In this document: positions 35,551 through 44,099 of the stretch, one piece after another | Layout of the letters: each line of letters opens with the position of its first letter | Numbering within the stretch: the stretch's first letter is position 1 | From: Streptomyces cavernicola | Lineage (GTDB): Bacteria; Actinomycetota; Actinomycetes; Streptomycetales; Streptomycetaceae | Length of the DNA: 64,000 nt | Assembly: GCF_029968035.1 (NCBI RefSeq) | Contig: NZ_JASCIQ010000012.1 | Coordinates: forward strand, 1-64,000 | Reading direction: 5' to 3' | Program-made: the position numbers and the translations under genes | The notes under the pieces: generated by a model | What the model was told of the DNA's origin: nothing | Seen by the model: only the letters and a program-made list of their open reading frames with translations | The model's database searches: none

Positions 35551-36114
35551 TCAGAACAGCGGTTCCGGCAGCACTCCTTCGAGGGCGAGCAGCTGACGCT
35601 TGGTCTCCAGACCGCCGCCGAAGCCGCCTATCCCGCCGTCGCTCTCCACCACCCGGTGACACGGCACCACGACCGGCAGCGGATTGGCGCCCATCGCCGC
35701 ACCCACCGCCTGGGCCGCGCCGGGCTGGCCGACACGAGCCGCCAGCTCGCCGTACCCCACGACCGTGCCGAACGGCACGCCTCTCGCCAGCTCGCGCAGC
35801 ACCTCGCGGTTGAAGCCGGAGATCAGCGTCCAGTCCAGGTCGAGCGTGAACGTGTGCAGCTCGCCCGCGAAATAGGCCGTGAGCTGGCGTATCGGCTCCG
35901 CGAGACGAGGGGAGCCGGGAGCCTCGACCGGCGTGCCGCCGAAGCGGGAGGCGAGCCGCTCGACAGCCGCCTTCCGGGTCTGCGCGTCGGCGTGGAAGAC
36001 GACGTTGACGAGCCCATGGCCGGTCGCGGCCAGGAGCAGCGGGCCGATGTCGCTCGCGACGACGGCCCACTCGACGTCCTGGCCGGAGGTCTGCGGATCA
36101 CGGTTCGTGTTCAC
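35551..36114 (-). CDS. ogt: Methylated-DNA--protein-cysteine methyltransferase
   Basis: 187-residue suicide repair protein that transfers the alkyl group from O6-alkylguanine to its own cysteine. The active site is NPLPVVVPCHRVVESDGGIG with the downstream GFGGGLETKRQLLALEG. The DNA-binding helix region is PFGTVVGYGELAARVGQPGA. The start GTG 36114 lies 7 nt after TACGGT, which is itself 8 nt after TTGTCAGTG, a DNA-damage promoter pattern, so the mRNA is probably leaderless and damage-induced. Confidence 0.93.
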   Translation of the reverse strand: MNTNRDPQTSGQDVEWAVVASDIGPLLLAATGHGLVNVVFHADAQTRKAAVERLASRFGGTPVEAPGSPRLAEPIRQLTAYFAGELHTFTLDLDWTLISGFNREVLRELARGVPFGTVVGYGELAARVGQPGAAQAVGAAMGANPLPVVVPCHRVVESDGGIGGFGGGLETKRQLLALEGVLPEPLF

Positions 36115-36121
36115 GCTGACA

Positions 36122-36144
36122 ACCGTACGGCCGGGCACTGACAA
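36122..36144 (-). promoter_or_regulatory. RecA-NDp/PafBC-type DNA-damage promoter of the alkyltransferase gene
   Basis: On the minus strand the sequence reads TTGTCAGTG (36144-36136), 8 nt, TACGGT (36127-36122), 7 nt, then the GTG start at 36114. This is an exact match to the TTGTCRGTG-N8-TANNNT motif known for LexA-independent DNA-damage promoters in mycobacteria. Confidence 0.8.
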
Positions 36145-36316
36145 CGGGCCCGCATCGCGCCCCCACCAGGGAGAAGAAGGCCGAGGGCCGGGGCCCGGGA
36201 ACGACGAGAGCGGCGCGCGGCCCCCCGACCGCGCGCCGCGCTCCGACCCGGCGAGCGAGCGCGGCCCGAGGCCGCACCCGCTGCGGATCGTGTCCGCTGC
36301 CGAACCGAAGGCCGGC

Positions 36317-37225
36317 TCAGTCGTCGGCGATCGCCGAGCGCACCACATCCGGCTTGTTGCTGATGATCCCGTCCACGCCGTACCCGTCCGCCCGCTGCGC
36401 GTCGGCCGCCTCGTCGACGGTCCACGTGAAGATCTCCAGCGGTTTGTCGTGCGGGCCGCGCATCGCGTGGATCGATGCCACGTACGCGTACGAGATCGTG
36501 GTGTGCCGCGAGTTGATCTGGTCCACGAACTTCGCGTACTCCGGCAGCTCGGCTACCGAAGGCGTGCCGAGGAAACCTTTCTTGATGTCCGGCCGCAGGG
36601 CGTGCACCTTGCGCATGCTGTCCGCGCTGAAGCTCTGCCACACCAGCTTGCTGCCGACGTGCTCCCGGTCGAGCCAGCCGGTCTTCTTGAGCACGTCCAG
36701 GGTGTCCTGCTCGATGCCGGGGTACAGCTCCGGCTTCTTGACCTCGAGGACGAGCTTCTGGTGGTTCTGCTCGACCCGGTTCATGTACTGCTCGAGCGTC
36801 GGCACGCGCGCGCCCGCGTACTTGGCGTCGAACCAGCTGCCCGCGTCCAGCTTGGCGATCTCGGCGGCGGTGAAGTCCGCGACCTTCCAGGGGGAGCGGT
36901 CGGGGAACACCTCCTCGACGTTCGTCGTCCGCTTCAGGTTGTCGTCGTGCATGATGACGAGCTCGCCGTCCTTGGTGCGCTGGACGTCGTTCTCGACCCA
37001 ACGGAAGCCCATGTCACTGGCCTTGTCGATGGCGGCGAGCGTGTTCTCCGGGGCGTAGGCGGACGCGCCGCGGTGCGCGACGACGACGGGGCTGTCGGTC
37101 GCGGTGGACGCCTGGACGGTGTTCGTGCTCTGCGGGGTGGCCGCCTGAGCCGTGGCCGTGGGGAGCAAGAGCGCGCCGACTCCCAGTAGCGCTGCGGCAG
37201 TTGCGGCTGCGGGACGTGCGTACAC
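36317..37225 (-). CDS. Secreted glycerophosphodiester phosphodiesterase
   Basis: 302 residues with a signal peptide ending near TATAQAA. It hydrolyses glycerophosphodiesters outside the membrane. The GDPD catalytic text is VVVAHRGASAYAPENTLAAI (His) and FRWVENDVQRTKDGELVIMHDD (Glu/Asp, second His), with HQKLVLEVKKPELYPGIE and a C-terminal IFTWTVDEAADAQRADGYGV. GTG 37225 follows GAGGAG at 5 nt. Confidence 0.92.
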   Translation of the reverse strand: MYARPAAATAAALLGVGALLLPTATAQAATPQSTNTVQASTATDSPVVVAHRGASAYAPENTLAAIDKASDMGFRWVENDVQRTKDGELVIMHDDNLKRTTNVEEVFPDRSPWKVADFTAAEIAKLDAGSWFDAKYAGARVPTLEQYMNRVEQNHQKLVLEVKKPELYPGIEQDTLDVLKKTGWLDREHVGSKLVWQSFSADSMRKVHALRPDIKKGFLGTPSVAELPEYAKFVDQINSRHTTISYAYVASIHAMRGPHDKPLEIFTWTVDEAADAQRADGYGVDGIISNKPDVVRSAIADD

Positions 37226-37490
37226 GTGAACTCCTCGGGTCGATGGATCGCGGACCGGACGAGAGTGGCAGTCGGGGACCAACAAGAGGCTGGTACCGGA
37301 TGGACATAGGTTGAACGGAGTTGCCCCGAGACAGGCCGAACACGCCCATCCCGCCTGATTCTTTGCCGAAAAATCGCTCGTACGTTTGTCGGTGCGCTCT
37401 AATCTCTGCTCAATCACTCGCACTGAGAGGGTGGTTGCACGGGGGCTCGCAGGTGATACCAGGTCAATTCAGGTGGAAGGGCTACCGCGC

Positions 37491-38393
37491 ATGCAGGGCA
37501 CGATCGACGGATTCAGTTACGGGCTGGTCACGCCCGTGGTCGCGTACCTCATGGCATGCCTGGGCGGCGCGCTCGGGCTGCGCTGCACCACCAGAGCGCT
37601 GCTCGTGGAGAACTCCTGGCGCCGCGGCTGGCTCGCCCTCGGCTCGGCCGCCATCGGTTCGGGCATCTGGACCATGCACTTCGTCGCCATGATGGGCTTC
37701 GCCGTCGAAGGGGTGCCCGTCCGGTACGACGCTCCGATCACCTTCGCCAGCCTCGGCGTCGCCGTCGTGATGGTCGGCATCGGGATCTTCATCGTCGGCC
37801 ACCGCGGAGCGACCGTCATGGCCCTCTTCACAGGCGGCACCATCACGGGACTCGGCGTCGCCTCCATGCACTACCTGGGCATGGCCGGCATGCGCCTGCA
37901 GGGAACGCTCCGGTACGACACGTTCACCGTGTCCCTCTCCGTCCTCATCGCCGTCGTCGCCGCCACCGCCGCGCTCTGGGCCGCCGTACAGGTGCGGGGT
38001 TTCCTGTGGAGCCTCGGCGCCAGCCTCGTCATGGGGCTCGCGGTCACCGGCATGCACTACACGGGCATGGCCGCCCTCGACGTCCACCTGCACGGCGCCG
38101 GCGGCGGACCGGCCGGCGACCCGGCCGCCGAACTGCTCGCGCCCATGCTGATCGGCCCGCTCGCCTTCCTCGTCCTCGCCGGCGTCGTCGTCATGTGCGA
38201 CCCGCAGATGGCGGTCGGCGCCGACCGGCAGCGCGCGGAGCAGAGCGTGCGCCCCGGTCTCGCCCTCGTGCCCCGACCCGGCATCCCGGCCCACGGCCCC
38301 GGCTCCGACGCCGCCCGCGGCCGCCCGCCGCACCGCCGCCGCACCTTCGTCTCCGCCCCGCCGCGAGGCCCCCGCTCACGCCTCGACCGATGA
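37491..38393 (+). CDS. MHYT-domain integral membrane protein
   Basis: 300 residues, about seven membrane helices. Three MHYT motifs: WTMHFVAMMGF, ASMHYLGMAGM and TGMHYTGMAALDVHLHG, which are thought to coordinate copper and sense oxygen, CO or NO. Unlike many homologues there is no cyclase, kinase or phosphodiesterase output domain; the tail is a disordered Pro/Arg stretch. ATG 37491 follows GGAAGG at 10 nt. Confidence 0.88.
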   Translation: MQGTIDGFSYGLVTPVVAYLMACLGGALGLRCTTRALLVENSWRRGWLALGSAAIGSGIWTMHFVAMMGFAVEGVPVRYDAPITFASLGVAVVMVGIGIFIVGHRGATVMALFTGGTITGLGVASMHYLGMAGMRLQGTLRYDTFTVSLSVLIAVVAATAALWAAVQVRGFLWSLGASLVMGLAVTGMHYTGMAALDVHLHGAGGGPAGDPAAELLAPMLIGPLAFLVLAGVVVMCDPQMAVGADRQRAEQSVRPGLALVPRPGIPAHGPGSDAARGRPPHRRRTFVSAPPRGPRSRLDR

Positions 38394-38461
38394 TCGCCCT
38401 GGCACTCCCACCACGCCTCTGACCAGGGAGGAAGGCGCCGCCCGGCAGATTCCGAGGCCGG

Positions 38462-38484
38462 TTGTCAGTGGGGAGTCGTACGGT
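38462..38484 (+). promoter_or_regulatory. RecA-NDp/PafBC-type promoter of uvrB
   Basis: TTGTCAGTG (38462-38470), 8 nt, TACGGT (38479-38484), then 7 nt to the ATG at 38492. An exact match to the damage-promoter motif also seen before the alkyltransferase gene, with the same spacing to the start codon. Confidence 0.8.
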
Positions 38485-38491
38485 GGGTCTC

Positions 38492-40660
38492 ATGCGGCCC
38501 GTATCCAAGATCGAACGCACGGTGGCGCCCTTCGAGGTCGTCAGCCCGTACCAGCCCAGCGGTGACCAGCCCACCGCCATCGCCGAACTCGACCGACGCA
38601 TCCGCGCAGGCGAGAAGGACGTCGTCCTGCTCGGCGCGACCGGCACCGGCAAGTCCGCCACCACCGCGTGGATGATCGAGAAGCTGCAGCGCCCCACGCT
38701 CGTCATGGCGCCGAACAAGACCCTCGCGGCCCAGCTGGCCAACGAGTTCCGAGAACTCCTGCCGAACAACGCGGTCGAGTACTTCGTCTCGTACTACGAC
38801 TACTACCAGCCCGAGGCGTACGTCCCGCAGTCGGACACCTACATCGAGAAGGACTCCTCGATCAACGAGGAGGTGGAGCGCCTGCGCCACTCCGCGACGA
38901 ACTCCCTGCTGACCCGGCGCGACGTCGTGGTGGTCGCCTCCGTCTCCTGCATCTACGGCCTGGGCACGCCGCAGGAGTACGTCGACCGCATGGTCCCGCT
39001 CAAGGTCGGCGACGAGATCGACCGCGACCAACTCCTGCGCCGCTTCGTCGACATCCAGTACACGCGCAACGACCTCGCGTTCTCGCGCGGCACCTTCCGC
39101 GTCCGCGGCGACACGATCGAGATCTTCCCGGTCTACGAGGAACTCGCCGTGCGCATCGAGATGTTCGGTGACGAGATCGAGGCCCTCTCCACCCTGCACC
39201 CGCTCACCGGCGAGGTCATCAGCGACGATCAGCAGCTGTACGTCTTCCCCGCCTCGCACTACGTCGCCGGTCCCGAGCGCATGGAGAAGGCGATCAACGG
39301 CATCGAGAAGGAGCTCGACGAGCGCCTCGCCGAGCTGGAGAAGCAGGGCAAGATGCTGGAGGCCCAGCGCCTGCGCATGCGCACCACGTACGACCTGGAG
39401 ATGCTCCGCCAGATCGGCTCCTGCTCCGGCGTCGAGAACTACTCGATGCACTTCGACGACCGCGACCCGGGCACGCCGCCGCACACTCTCCTCGACTACT
39501 TCCCGGACGACTTCCTGCTCGTCCTGGACGAGTCCCACGTGACCGTGCCGCAGATCGGTGCCATGTACGAGGGCGACGCCTCCCGCAAGCGCACCCTCGT
39601 CGACCACGGCTTCCGGCTCCCCTCCGCGCTCGACAACCGCCCCCTCAAGTGGGAGGAGTTCCAGGAGCGCATCGGCCAGACCGTGTACCTCTCGGCGACG
39701 CCGGGGGCGTACGAACTCTCGCGCGGGGACGGGCACGTCGAGCAGATCATCCGCCCCACCGGCCTGGTCGACCCGGAGGTCGTCGTCAAGCCGACGGAGG
39801 GCCAGATCGACGACCTGGTGCACGAGATCCGCACCCGCGCGGAGAAGGACGAGCGGGTCCTCGTCACCACGCTCACCAAGAAGATGGCCGAGGACCTCAC
39901 GGACTACTTCCTCGAACTGGGCATCCAGGTCCGCTATCTGCACAGCGACGTCGACACCCTGCGCCGCATCGAGCTGCTGCGCGAGCTGCGCGCCGGCGAG
40001 TTCGACGTCCTGGTCGGCATCAACCTCCTCCGTGAGGGCCTCGACCTGCCCGAGGTCTCCCTGGTGGCGATCCTCGACGCCGACAAGGAGGGCTTCCTGC
40101 GCTCCGGGACCTCCCTGATCCAGACCATCGGCCGCGCGGCGCGCAACGTCTCCGGCCAGGTCCACATGTACGCCGACAAGATCACCCCGGCGATGGAGCG
40201 GGCCATCGACGAGACCAACCGGCGCCGCGAGAAGCAGATCGAGTACAACAAGGCGAACGGCATCGACCCGCAGCCCCTCCGTAAGAAGATCAACGACATC
40301 GTCTCGGCCATCGCGCGCGAGGAGGTCGACACGGAGGAGCTCCTCGGCTCCGGGTACCGCAAGGCCAAGGACGGCAAGGGCGCCAAGGCCCCGGTGCCGT
40401 CGCTCGGTTCGGAGAAGAAGGGCGCCAAGGCGGGCGCCTCCGCCAAGTCCGGCAAGTCCGCGAAGTCCGCGAAGGGCAAGGCCGAGCAGGTGCCGACGGA
40501 CCGGCCCGCGGCCCAACTCGCCGAGCAGATCGAGGAGATGACCGACCGGATGCGGGCCGCGGCTGCGGACCTGCAGTTCGAGGTCGCCGCCCGGCTGCGC
40601 GACGAGGTGTCGGAGATGAAGAAGGAACTGCGTCAGATGAAGGAGGCAGGCCTCGCCTGA
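38492..40660 (+). CDS. uvrB: Excinuclease ABC subunit B
   Basis: DNA-damage recognition helicase of nucleotide excision repair, 722 residues. Walker A is [16 protein letters not shown]. The beta-hairpin that separates strands is [19 protein letters not shown]. Walker B/DESH is [16 protein letters not shown]. Helicase motif VI lies at [19 protein letters not shown]. The C-terminal UVR domain ([20 protein letters not shown]) binds UvrC. Between helicase and UVR domain lies a Lys/Ala/Ser-rich linker ([20 protein letters not shown]) not found in compact UvrB proteins. ATG 38492 is chosen because the -10 ends 7 nt before it. Confidence 0.98.
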   Translation: MRPVSKIERTVAPFEVVSPYQPSGDQPTAIAELDRRIRAGEKDVVLLGATGTGKSATTAWMIEKLQRPTLVMAPNKTLAAQLANEFRELLPNNAVEYFVSYYDYYQPEAYVPQSDTYIEKDSSINEEVERLRHSATNSLLTRRDVVVVASVSCIYGLGTPQEYVDRMVPLKVGDEIDRDQLLRRFVDIQYTRNDLAFSRGTFRVRGDTIEIFPVYEELAVRIEMFGDEIEALSTLHPLTGEVISDDQQLYVFPASHYVAGPERMEKAINGIEKELDERLAELEKQGKMLEAQRLRMRTTYDLEMLRQIGSCSGVENYSMHFDDRDPGTPPHTLLDYFPDDFLLVLDESHVTVPQIGAMYEGDASRKRTLVDHGFRLPSALDNRPLKWEEFQERIGQTVYLSATPGAYELSRGDGHVEQIIRPTGLVDPEVVVKPTEGQIDDLVHEIRTRAEKDERVLVTTLTKKMAEDLTDYFLELGIQVRYLHSDVDTLRRIELLRELRAGEFDVLVGINLLREGLDLPEVSLVAILDADKEGFLRSGTSLIQTIGRAARNVSGQVHMYADKITPAMERAIDETNRRREKQIEYNKANGIDPQPLRKKINDIVSAIAREEVDTEELLGSGYRKAKDGKGAKAPVPSLGSEKKGAKAGASAKSGKSAKSAKGKAEQVPTDRPAAQLAEQIEEMTDRMRAAAADLQFEVAARLRDEVSEMKKELRQMKEAGLA

Positions 40661-40695
40661 CAGGTGGCAACGGCAGCCCGGGGGGCGCCGTTGGA

Positions 40696-40717
40696 CCGGC
40701 CGGAGACGACCGGCCGG
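40696..40717 (+). terminator. Hairpin after uvrB
   Basis: CCGGCCGG-AGACGA-CCGGCCGG: an 8-bp GC stem with a 6-nt loop about 35 bp after the uvrB stop. Confidence 0.55.
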
Positions 40718-40773
40718 CCGGGTTGGCTGGATGTGTTGCAAGACCGCCACAATGCGCGGTCCGGACTGCGGTG

Positions 40774-40826
40774 CTGTCAGTGGCACTGCGTAGGGTGCTG
40801 ACCAACCGCACCTGGTGCGGTTGGTC
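40774..40826 (+). promoter_or_regulatory. Damage-type promoter followed by a perfect palindrome upstream of terD
   Basis: CTGTCAGTG (40774-40782), 8 nt, TAGGGT (40791-40796) differs from the TTGTCAGTG-N8-TANNNT motif by one base. At the expected transcription start lies a 27-bp palindrome (40800-40826): GACCAACCGCAC-CTG-GTGCGGTTGGTC. It could be an operator or a hairpin at the 5' end of the mRNA. Confidence 0.6.
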
Positions 40827-40855
40827 GTCGGGGAAGGTTCGAGAGGGGACAGCGC

Positions 40856-41434
40856 GTGTCGGTCAACATGACGAAGGGGCAGGCGATCAGCCTGCAGAAG
40901 AGCGACGGGGGCACTCTGACCGCGGTGCGCATGGGGCTCGGCTGGCAGGCGGCGCAGCGCCGGGGCCTGTTCGGCTCCCGGACCAAGGAGGTCGACCTCG
41001 ACGCGTCGGCCGTGCTGTTCGCCGACAAGCAGCCGGTGGACGTCGTCTTCTTCCGCCACCTCGTGAGCGACGACGGCTCGGTGCGGCACACCGGTGACAA
41101 CCTCGTCGGCGGCGTCGGCCAGGGCGGCGACGACGAGGCGATCCTCGTCGACCTGCAGCGAGTCCCGGTCCACATCGACCAGATCGTGTTCACGGTCAAC
41201 TCCTTCACCGGCCAGTCGTTCCAGGAGGTGCAGAACGCCTTCTGCCGCCTGGTCGACGAGACGAACGGCCAGGAGATGTCCCGCTACACGCTGGACGGCG
41301 GCGGCCAGTACACCGCCCAGATCATGGCGAAGGTGCACCGCACGGGCTCCGGCTGGTCCATGACGGCTCTCGGAACTCCGTCCAACGGCCGCACCTTCCA
41401 GGACCTGATGCCGTCGATCCTGCCGCACCTGTAA
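40856..41434 (+). CDS. TerD-domain stress protein
   Basis: 192-residue calcium-binding protein of the tellurium-resistance/general stress family. TerD features are NMTKGQAISLQKSDGGTLTA, KEVDLDASAVLF and VGGVGQGGDDEAILVDLQRV (the acidic loop that binds two calcium ions), then VFTVNSFTGQSFQEVQNAFC. GTG 40856 follows GAGAGGGG at about 9 nt; ATG 40868 is possible. It heads a Ter cluster with the TerD/FtsK-like fusion and TerC. Confidence 0.93.
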   Translation: MSVNMTKGQAISLQKSDGGTLTAVRMGLGWQAAQRRGLFGSRTKEVDLDASAVLFADKQPVDVVFFRHLVSDDGSVRHTGDNLVGGVGQGGDDEAILVDLQRVPVHIDQIVFTVNSFTGQSFQEVQNAFCRLVDETNGQEMSRYTLDGGGQYTAQIMAKVHRTGSGWSMTALGTPSNGRTFQDLMPSILPHL

Positions 41435-41604
41435 GCATCACGCCGCGTCCGTGAATCAACGGCAACTGCCGTTCTGGCAGCGGGAGCTGAGGCGTCCGTG
41501 CCTCGTTGAGGCTGGGCCGAAGCCGACTGCGCCGATGATGACTGCGTCGGCGGCAACTGCGTCGTAGGCAACTGAAGAGAAGCGCAACGAGGGGAACGAA
41601 GGCG

Positions 41605-43815
41605 ATGACGGCCGAGCTGGTCAGGGGCCAGAACCATGTACTGCCCCAGACCCGACTGGAGATCCGGGTGTCGGCCGGCAAGCCGATCGTGGCGGGCGCG
41701 ACGCTCAGCGACGAAGAGGGCAGAGTCCGCGGCGCCGACTGGGTGGCCCACCCCGCATCCCCAGGAATGCCAGGCCTCGAAGTCTCCAAGCAGGCCGCAG
41801 CCGACCACCGGCTCGCCGTCGACCTCGGCGCACTGCCGAGCGGCGCGGAGCGGGTCAACATCCTCCTGGCGCTGCCCGTCACGGATGGCGCTCAGGGGCC
41901 GGGCAGCGGGGGAGGGCCGGCGCGGTTCGGTGCGCTCGCGGCCCCCTTCGTCGCGGTGACCGGCCTGGACGGCGCCGAGATCGCCAGCTACACCATCACC
42001 GATCTCGACGCCGAGTCCGCGGTGGTGGCCCTGGAGCTGTACCGCAGGCAGGGCGCCTGGAAGGTGCGCGCGGTCGGACAGGGGTACGCGGGCGGGCTCG
42101 CGGCGATGCTCAGCGATCAGGGCCTGCCCGACGGCCCGGCGCTCGCCACCGAGATCCTGGACGCCGTGGCGAGCGGTATGGCCCGTTCCGTCGCGGCGCC
42201 CCCGCAGCGCACCGCCGAGGCCGACCGCGTGCGGCACTCGACGCCAACGGTCCAGCCGGCCCACGAGACTTACGGCGCGTCCGCCTCTCAGCACGCCAAC
42301 TCGGGGCGCTCTGCGATGACTTCGCCGCCGGACGGCCAGGCCTCGCCCGAGGGGCAGGTGTCGGTCGACGGCCACGTCCCGCCCGACGGCCAGGTGACGC
42401 AGGCGCCGTCCACTGCCCCGTCCACCGCCCCGTCCGGTGACAGCGGCAGCCCGCAGCAGCCCGAGCCGCACGACTCGCGCAGCCGCGACGACCTGCATGG
42501 CCAAGGCCACCCTGGCCAGGGCCAAGACCGCCAAGGCCAAGACCACCTGGACCAGCCCGAGCAGCAGACCGCCGCCCCGGCGTCCACCGGCCCCGTGGAC
42601 TACACCCACCCCAGTCGTCGTACGGCCGCACCGCCCACCCCCGCGCCTGCCGCACCGACCGCCCAGCCGGGGCAGCCCGCGCAGCCCGTCGCAGGCGATG
42701 CGACCGGCTGGTCCATGGAGGAGCGGCTCTACAACCAGGTGTGGGGCATGTTCGAGGACCTGGCCCGCACCGCCGCCGCGTACCGCAGCGCCGTCGAATT
42801 CGCCGACTCCCGGATGGAGCAGGAACTCGACCAGGTCCTCACCGACCCGCGCAGCCGGATCAGCGGGCAGGGCGACGCCGCGCGTGAGGCGGCCCGCGCC
42901 AAGCAGGCCAAGCTCGTCGAGCAGGCCAGGGAAGTCCTCGACCGGGACATCGCCCAGCTCACGGCGGAGGCGGACGTGGTCGAGCCCGCCCTGCCCCCGT
43001 CCTTCGCCGCCTGGGGCAACCCGATCTGGCAGGCGTACCGCGTCCCGATGGAGCCGCCCATGGCGCTGCGCCTGGGCGACCTGCATCTGCCCGAGTGCAC
43101 CGACCTGCGGATCCCGATGCTGATCAGACTGCCGCTGGAGCGCGGACTCTGGATCGACAGCGGGCGCACGGCCTCGTCGGCGACCGCGTCCCTCGCCGAC
43201 AGCGAGGAGCTGCGCCGCCTGGCCATGGACACCGCGGTCGCGCACGCGGCCCGGCTGCTCGCCGTGTACCCGCCCGGCGACTTCGCGGTGCATGTCATCG
43301 ACCCCGCCGGCTCGGCGACCGGATCGCTCGCGCCGCTGCGGGAGTCGGGCGTGCTCGGCGAGCCGCCCGCCGCAGGGGCGGCAGGCGTGTCCGAGATCCT
43401 GGCCCAGCTGACGCGTCGTGTGGACCTGGTGCAGATGGCGGTCCGGGCACGCGCCACGGACTCGCTGCCGCCCGACATCGACCCGGCCGAGCAGCTGCTG
43501 ATCGTCAACGACTTCCCGCACGGCTTCGACGACCGCGCGGTGACCCAGCTGCGGTACCTCGCCGACGAGGGCCCGGCCGTGGGCGTGCACCTGATGATGG
43601 TCGCCGACCGCGAGGACGCCGCGGAGTACGGTCCGATCCTCGACCCGCTCTGGCGCTCGCTGCTGCGGCTCACACCGGTGCCCGACGACCACCTCGCGGA
43701 CCCGTGGGTCGGCCACGCGTGGACGTACGAGCCTTCGCTCACCCCGCCCGGCAGCGAGGTGCTCAGCGACGTCCTGGCCCGGGTCGCGGACGCGCGCAGA
43801 GCCTGGGGCCGCTGA
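41605..43815 (+). CDS. TerD domain fused to a FtsK/SpoIIIE-like module lacking a Walker A motif
   Basis: 736 residues in three parts. Residues 1-180 resemble TerD (RLEIRVSAGKPIVAGATLSD; TDLDAESAVVALELYRRQGA) but the GDDE calcium loop is absent. Residues about 190-360 are a disordered Pro/Gln/Asp-rich linker with repeats (GQGHPGQGQDRQGQD). Residues about 370-736 start with a helical region (YNQVWGMFEDLARTAAAYRS) and continue with a module whose order of strands resembles FtsK: IRLPLERGLWIDSGRTAS, ARLLAVYPPGDFAVHVIDPA and QLLIVNDFPHGFDDRAVTQL. No GxxxxGK(S/T) is present, so ATP hydrolysis is doubtful. The FtsK relation is my inference. Confidence 0.75.
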   Translation: MTAELVRGQNHVLPQTRLEIRVSAGKPIVAGATLSDEEGRVRGADWVAHPASPGMPGLEVSKQAAADHRLAVDLGALPSGAERVNILLALPVTDGAQGPGSGGGPARFGALAAPFVAVTGLDGAEIASYTITDLDAESAVVALELYRRQGAWKVRAVGQGYAGGLAAMLSDQGLPDGPALATEILDAVASGMARSVAAPPQRTAEADRVRHSTPTVQPAHETYGASASQHANSGRSAMTSPPDGQASPEGQVSVDGHVPPDGQVTQAPSTAPSTAPSGDSGSPQQPEPHDSRSRDDLHGQGHPGQGQDRQGQDHLDQPEQQTAAPASTGPVDYTHPSRRTAAPPTPAPAAPTAQPGQPAQPVAGDATGWSMEERLYNQVWGMFEDLARTAAAYRSAVEFADSRMEQELDQVLTDPRSRISGQGDAAREAARAKQAKLVEQAREVLDRDIAQLTAEADVVEPALPPSFAAWGNPIWQAYRVPMEPPMALRLGDLHLPECTDLRIPMLIRLPLERGLWIDSGRTASSATASLADSEELRRLAMDTAVAHAARLLAVYPPGDFAVHVIDPAGSATGSLAPLRESGVLGEPPAAGAAGVSEILAQLTRRVDLVQMAVRARATDSLPPDIDPAEQLLIVNDFPHGFDDRAVTQLRYLADEGPAVGVHLMMVADREDAAEYGPILDPLWRSLLRLTPVPDDHLADPWVGHAWTYEPSLTPPGSEVLSDVLARVADARRAWGR

Positions 43816-43825
43816 GGCATGACCG

Positions 43826-43858
43826 GGGTTTTGCCAACGCCCCCTGCTGGCAAAACCC
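43826..43858 (+). terminator. Hairpin terminator after the TerD/FtsK-like gene
   Basis: GGGTTTTGCCA (43826-43836) pairs perfectly with TGGCAAAACCC (43848-43858), an 11-bp stem with an 11-nt loop starting 11 bp after the stop codon. Confidence 0.75.
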
Positions 43859-43896
43859 ATCTGACCTGGGCTTTTGGTTTGTGCTTTACCTCACTC

Positions 43897-43926
43897 TTTA
43901 CCTTTCCTTGGTAATTCGCGTACTCT
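43897..43926 (+). promoter_or_regulatory. Probable terC promoter
   Basis: TTTACC (43897-43902), 18 nt, TACTCT (43921-43926) in an unusually AT-rich stretch. The predicted start near 43933 coincides with the first base pair of the riboswitch P1 stem. Confidence 0.5.
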
Positions 43927-43933
43927 TCATCTC

Positions 43934-44095
43934 GCGGAGGGGAGTACTCCCTGAATGCGGCGTTCCCGTCAATACGGACCTGGGCCAGGTCCCGGGGCGT
44001 CGGCCCGTCGGGCGTTCGTGAGAGCGGCGCCCAGGGTGGAAGAGACCTCCGGCAGCGACGACGCTGGTGTTTGTGCCGTTACGTACTGCCGGAGG
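43934..44095 (+). ncRNA. Putative yybP-ykoY manganese riboswitch controlling terC
   Basis: The leader begins CGGAGGGGAGTA and ends GAGACCTCCG. These are the conserved 5' (GGGGAGTA) and 3' (GAGACCT) strands of the yybP-ykoY riboswitch, and the P1 helix CGGAGG (43935-43940)/CCTCCG (44046-44051) is perfect. Internal hairpins (CCCGTCAATACGG; GACCTGGGCCAGGTC) fit a multi-stem aptamer. The family is known to precede TerC-type (YkoY/Alx) genes and to sense Mn2+. CCTCCGGCAG (44046-44055) is also perfectly complementary to CTGCCGGAGG (44086-44095), the ribosome-binding site of terC, giving a simple translation-ON switch: metal-stabilised P1 would free the site. Confidence 0.75.
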
Positions 44096-44099
44096 CGCA

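Noticed and set aside
37386..37405. TTGTCGGTG upstream of the MHYT gene as another damage promoter
   Set aside because: No TANNNT follows at 8 nt (TAATCT is at 5 nt), so the element spacing is wrong.
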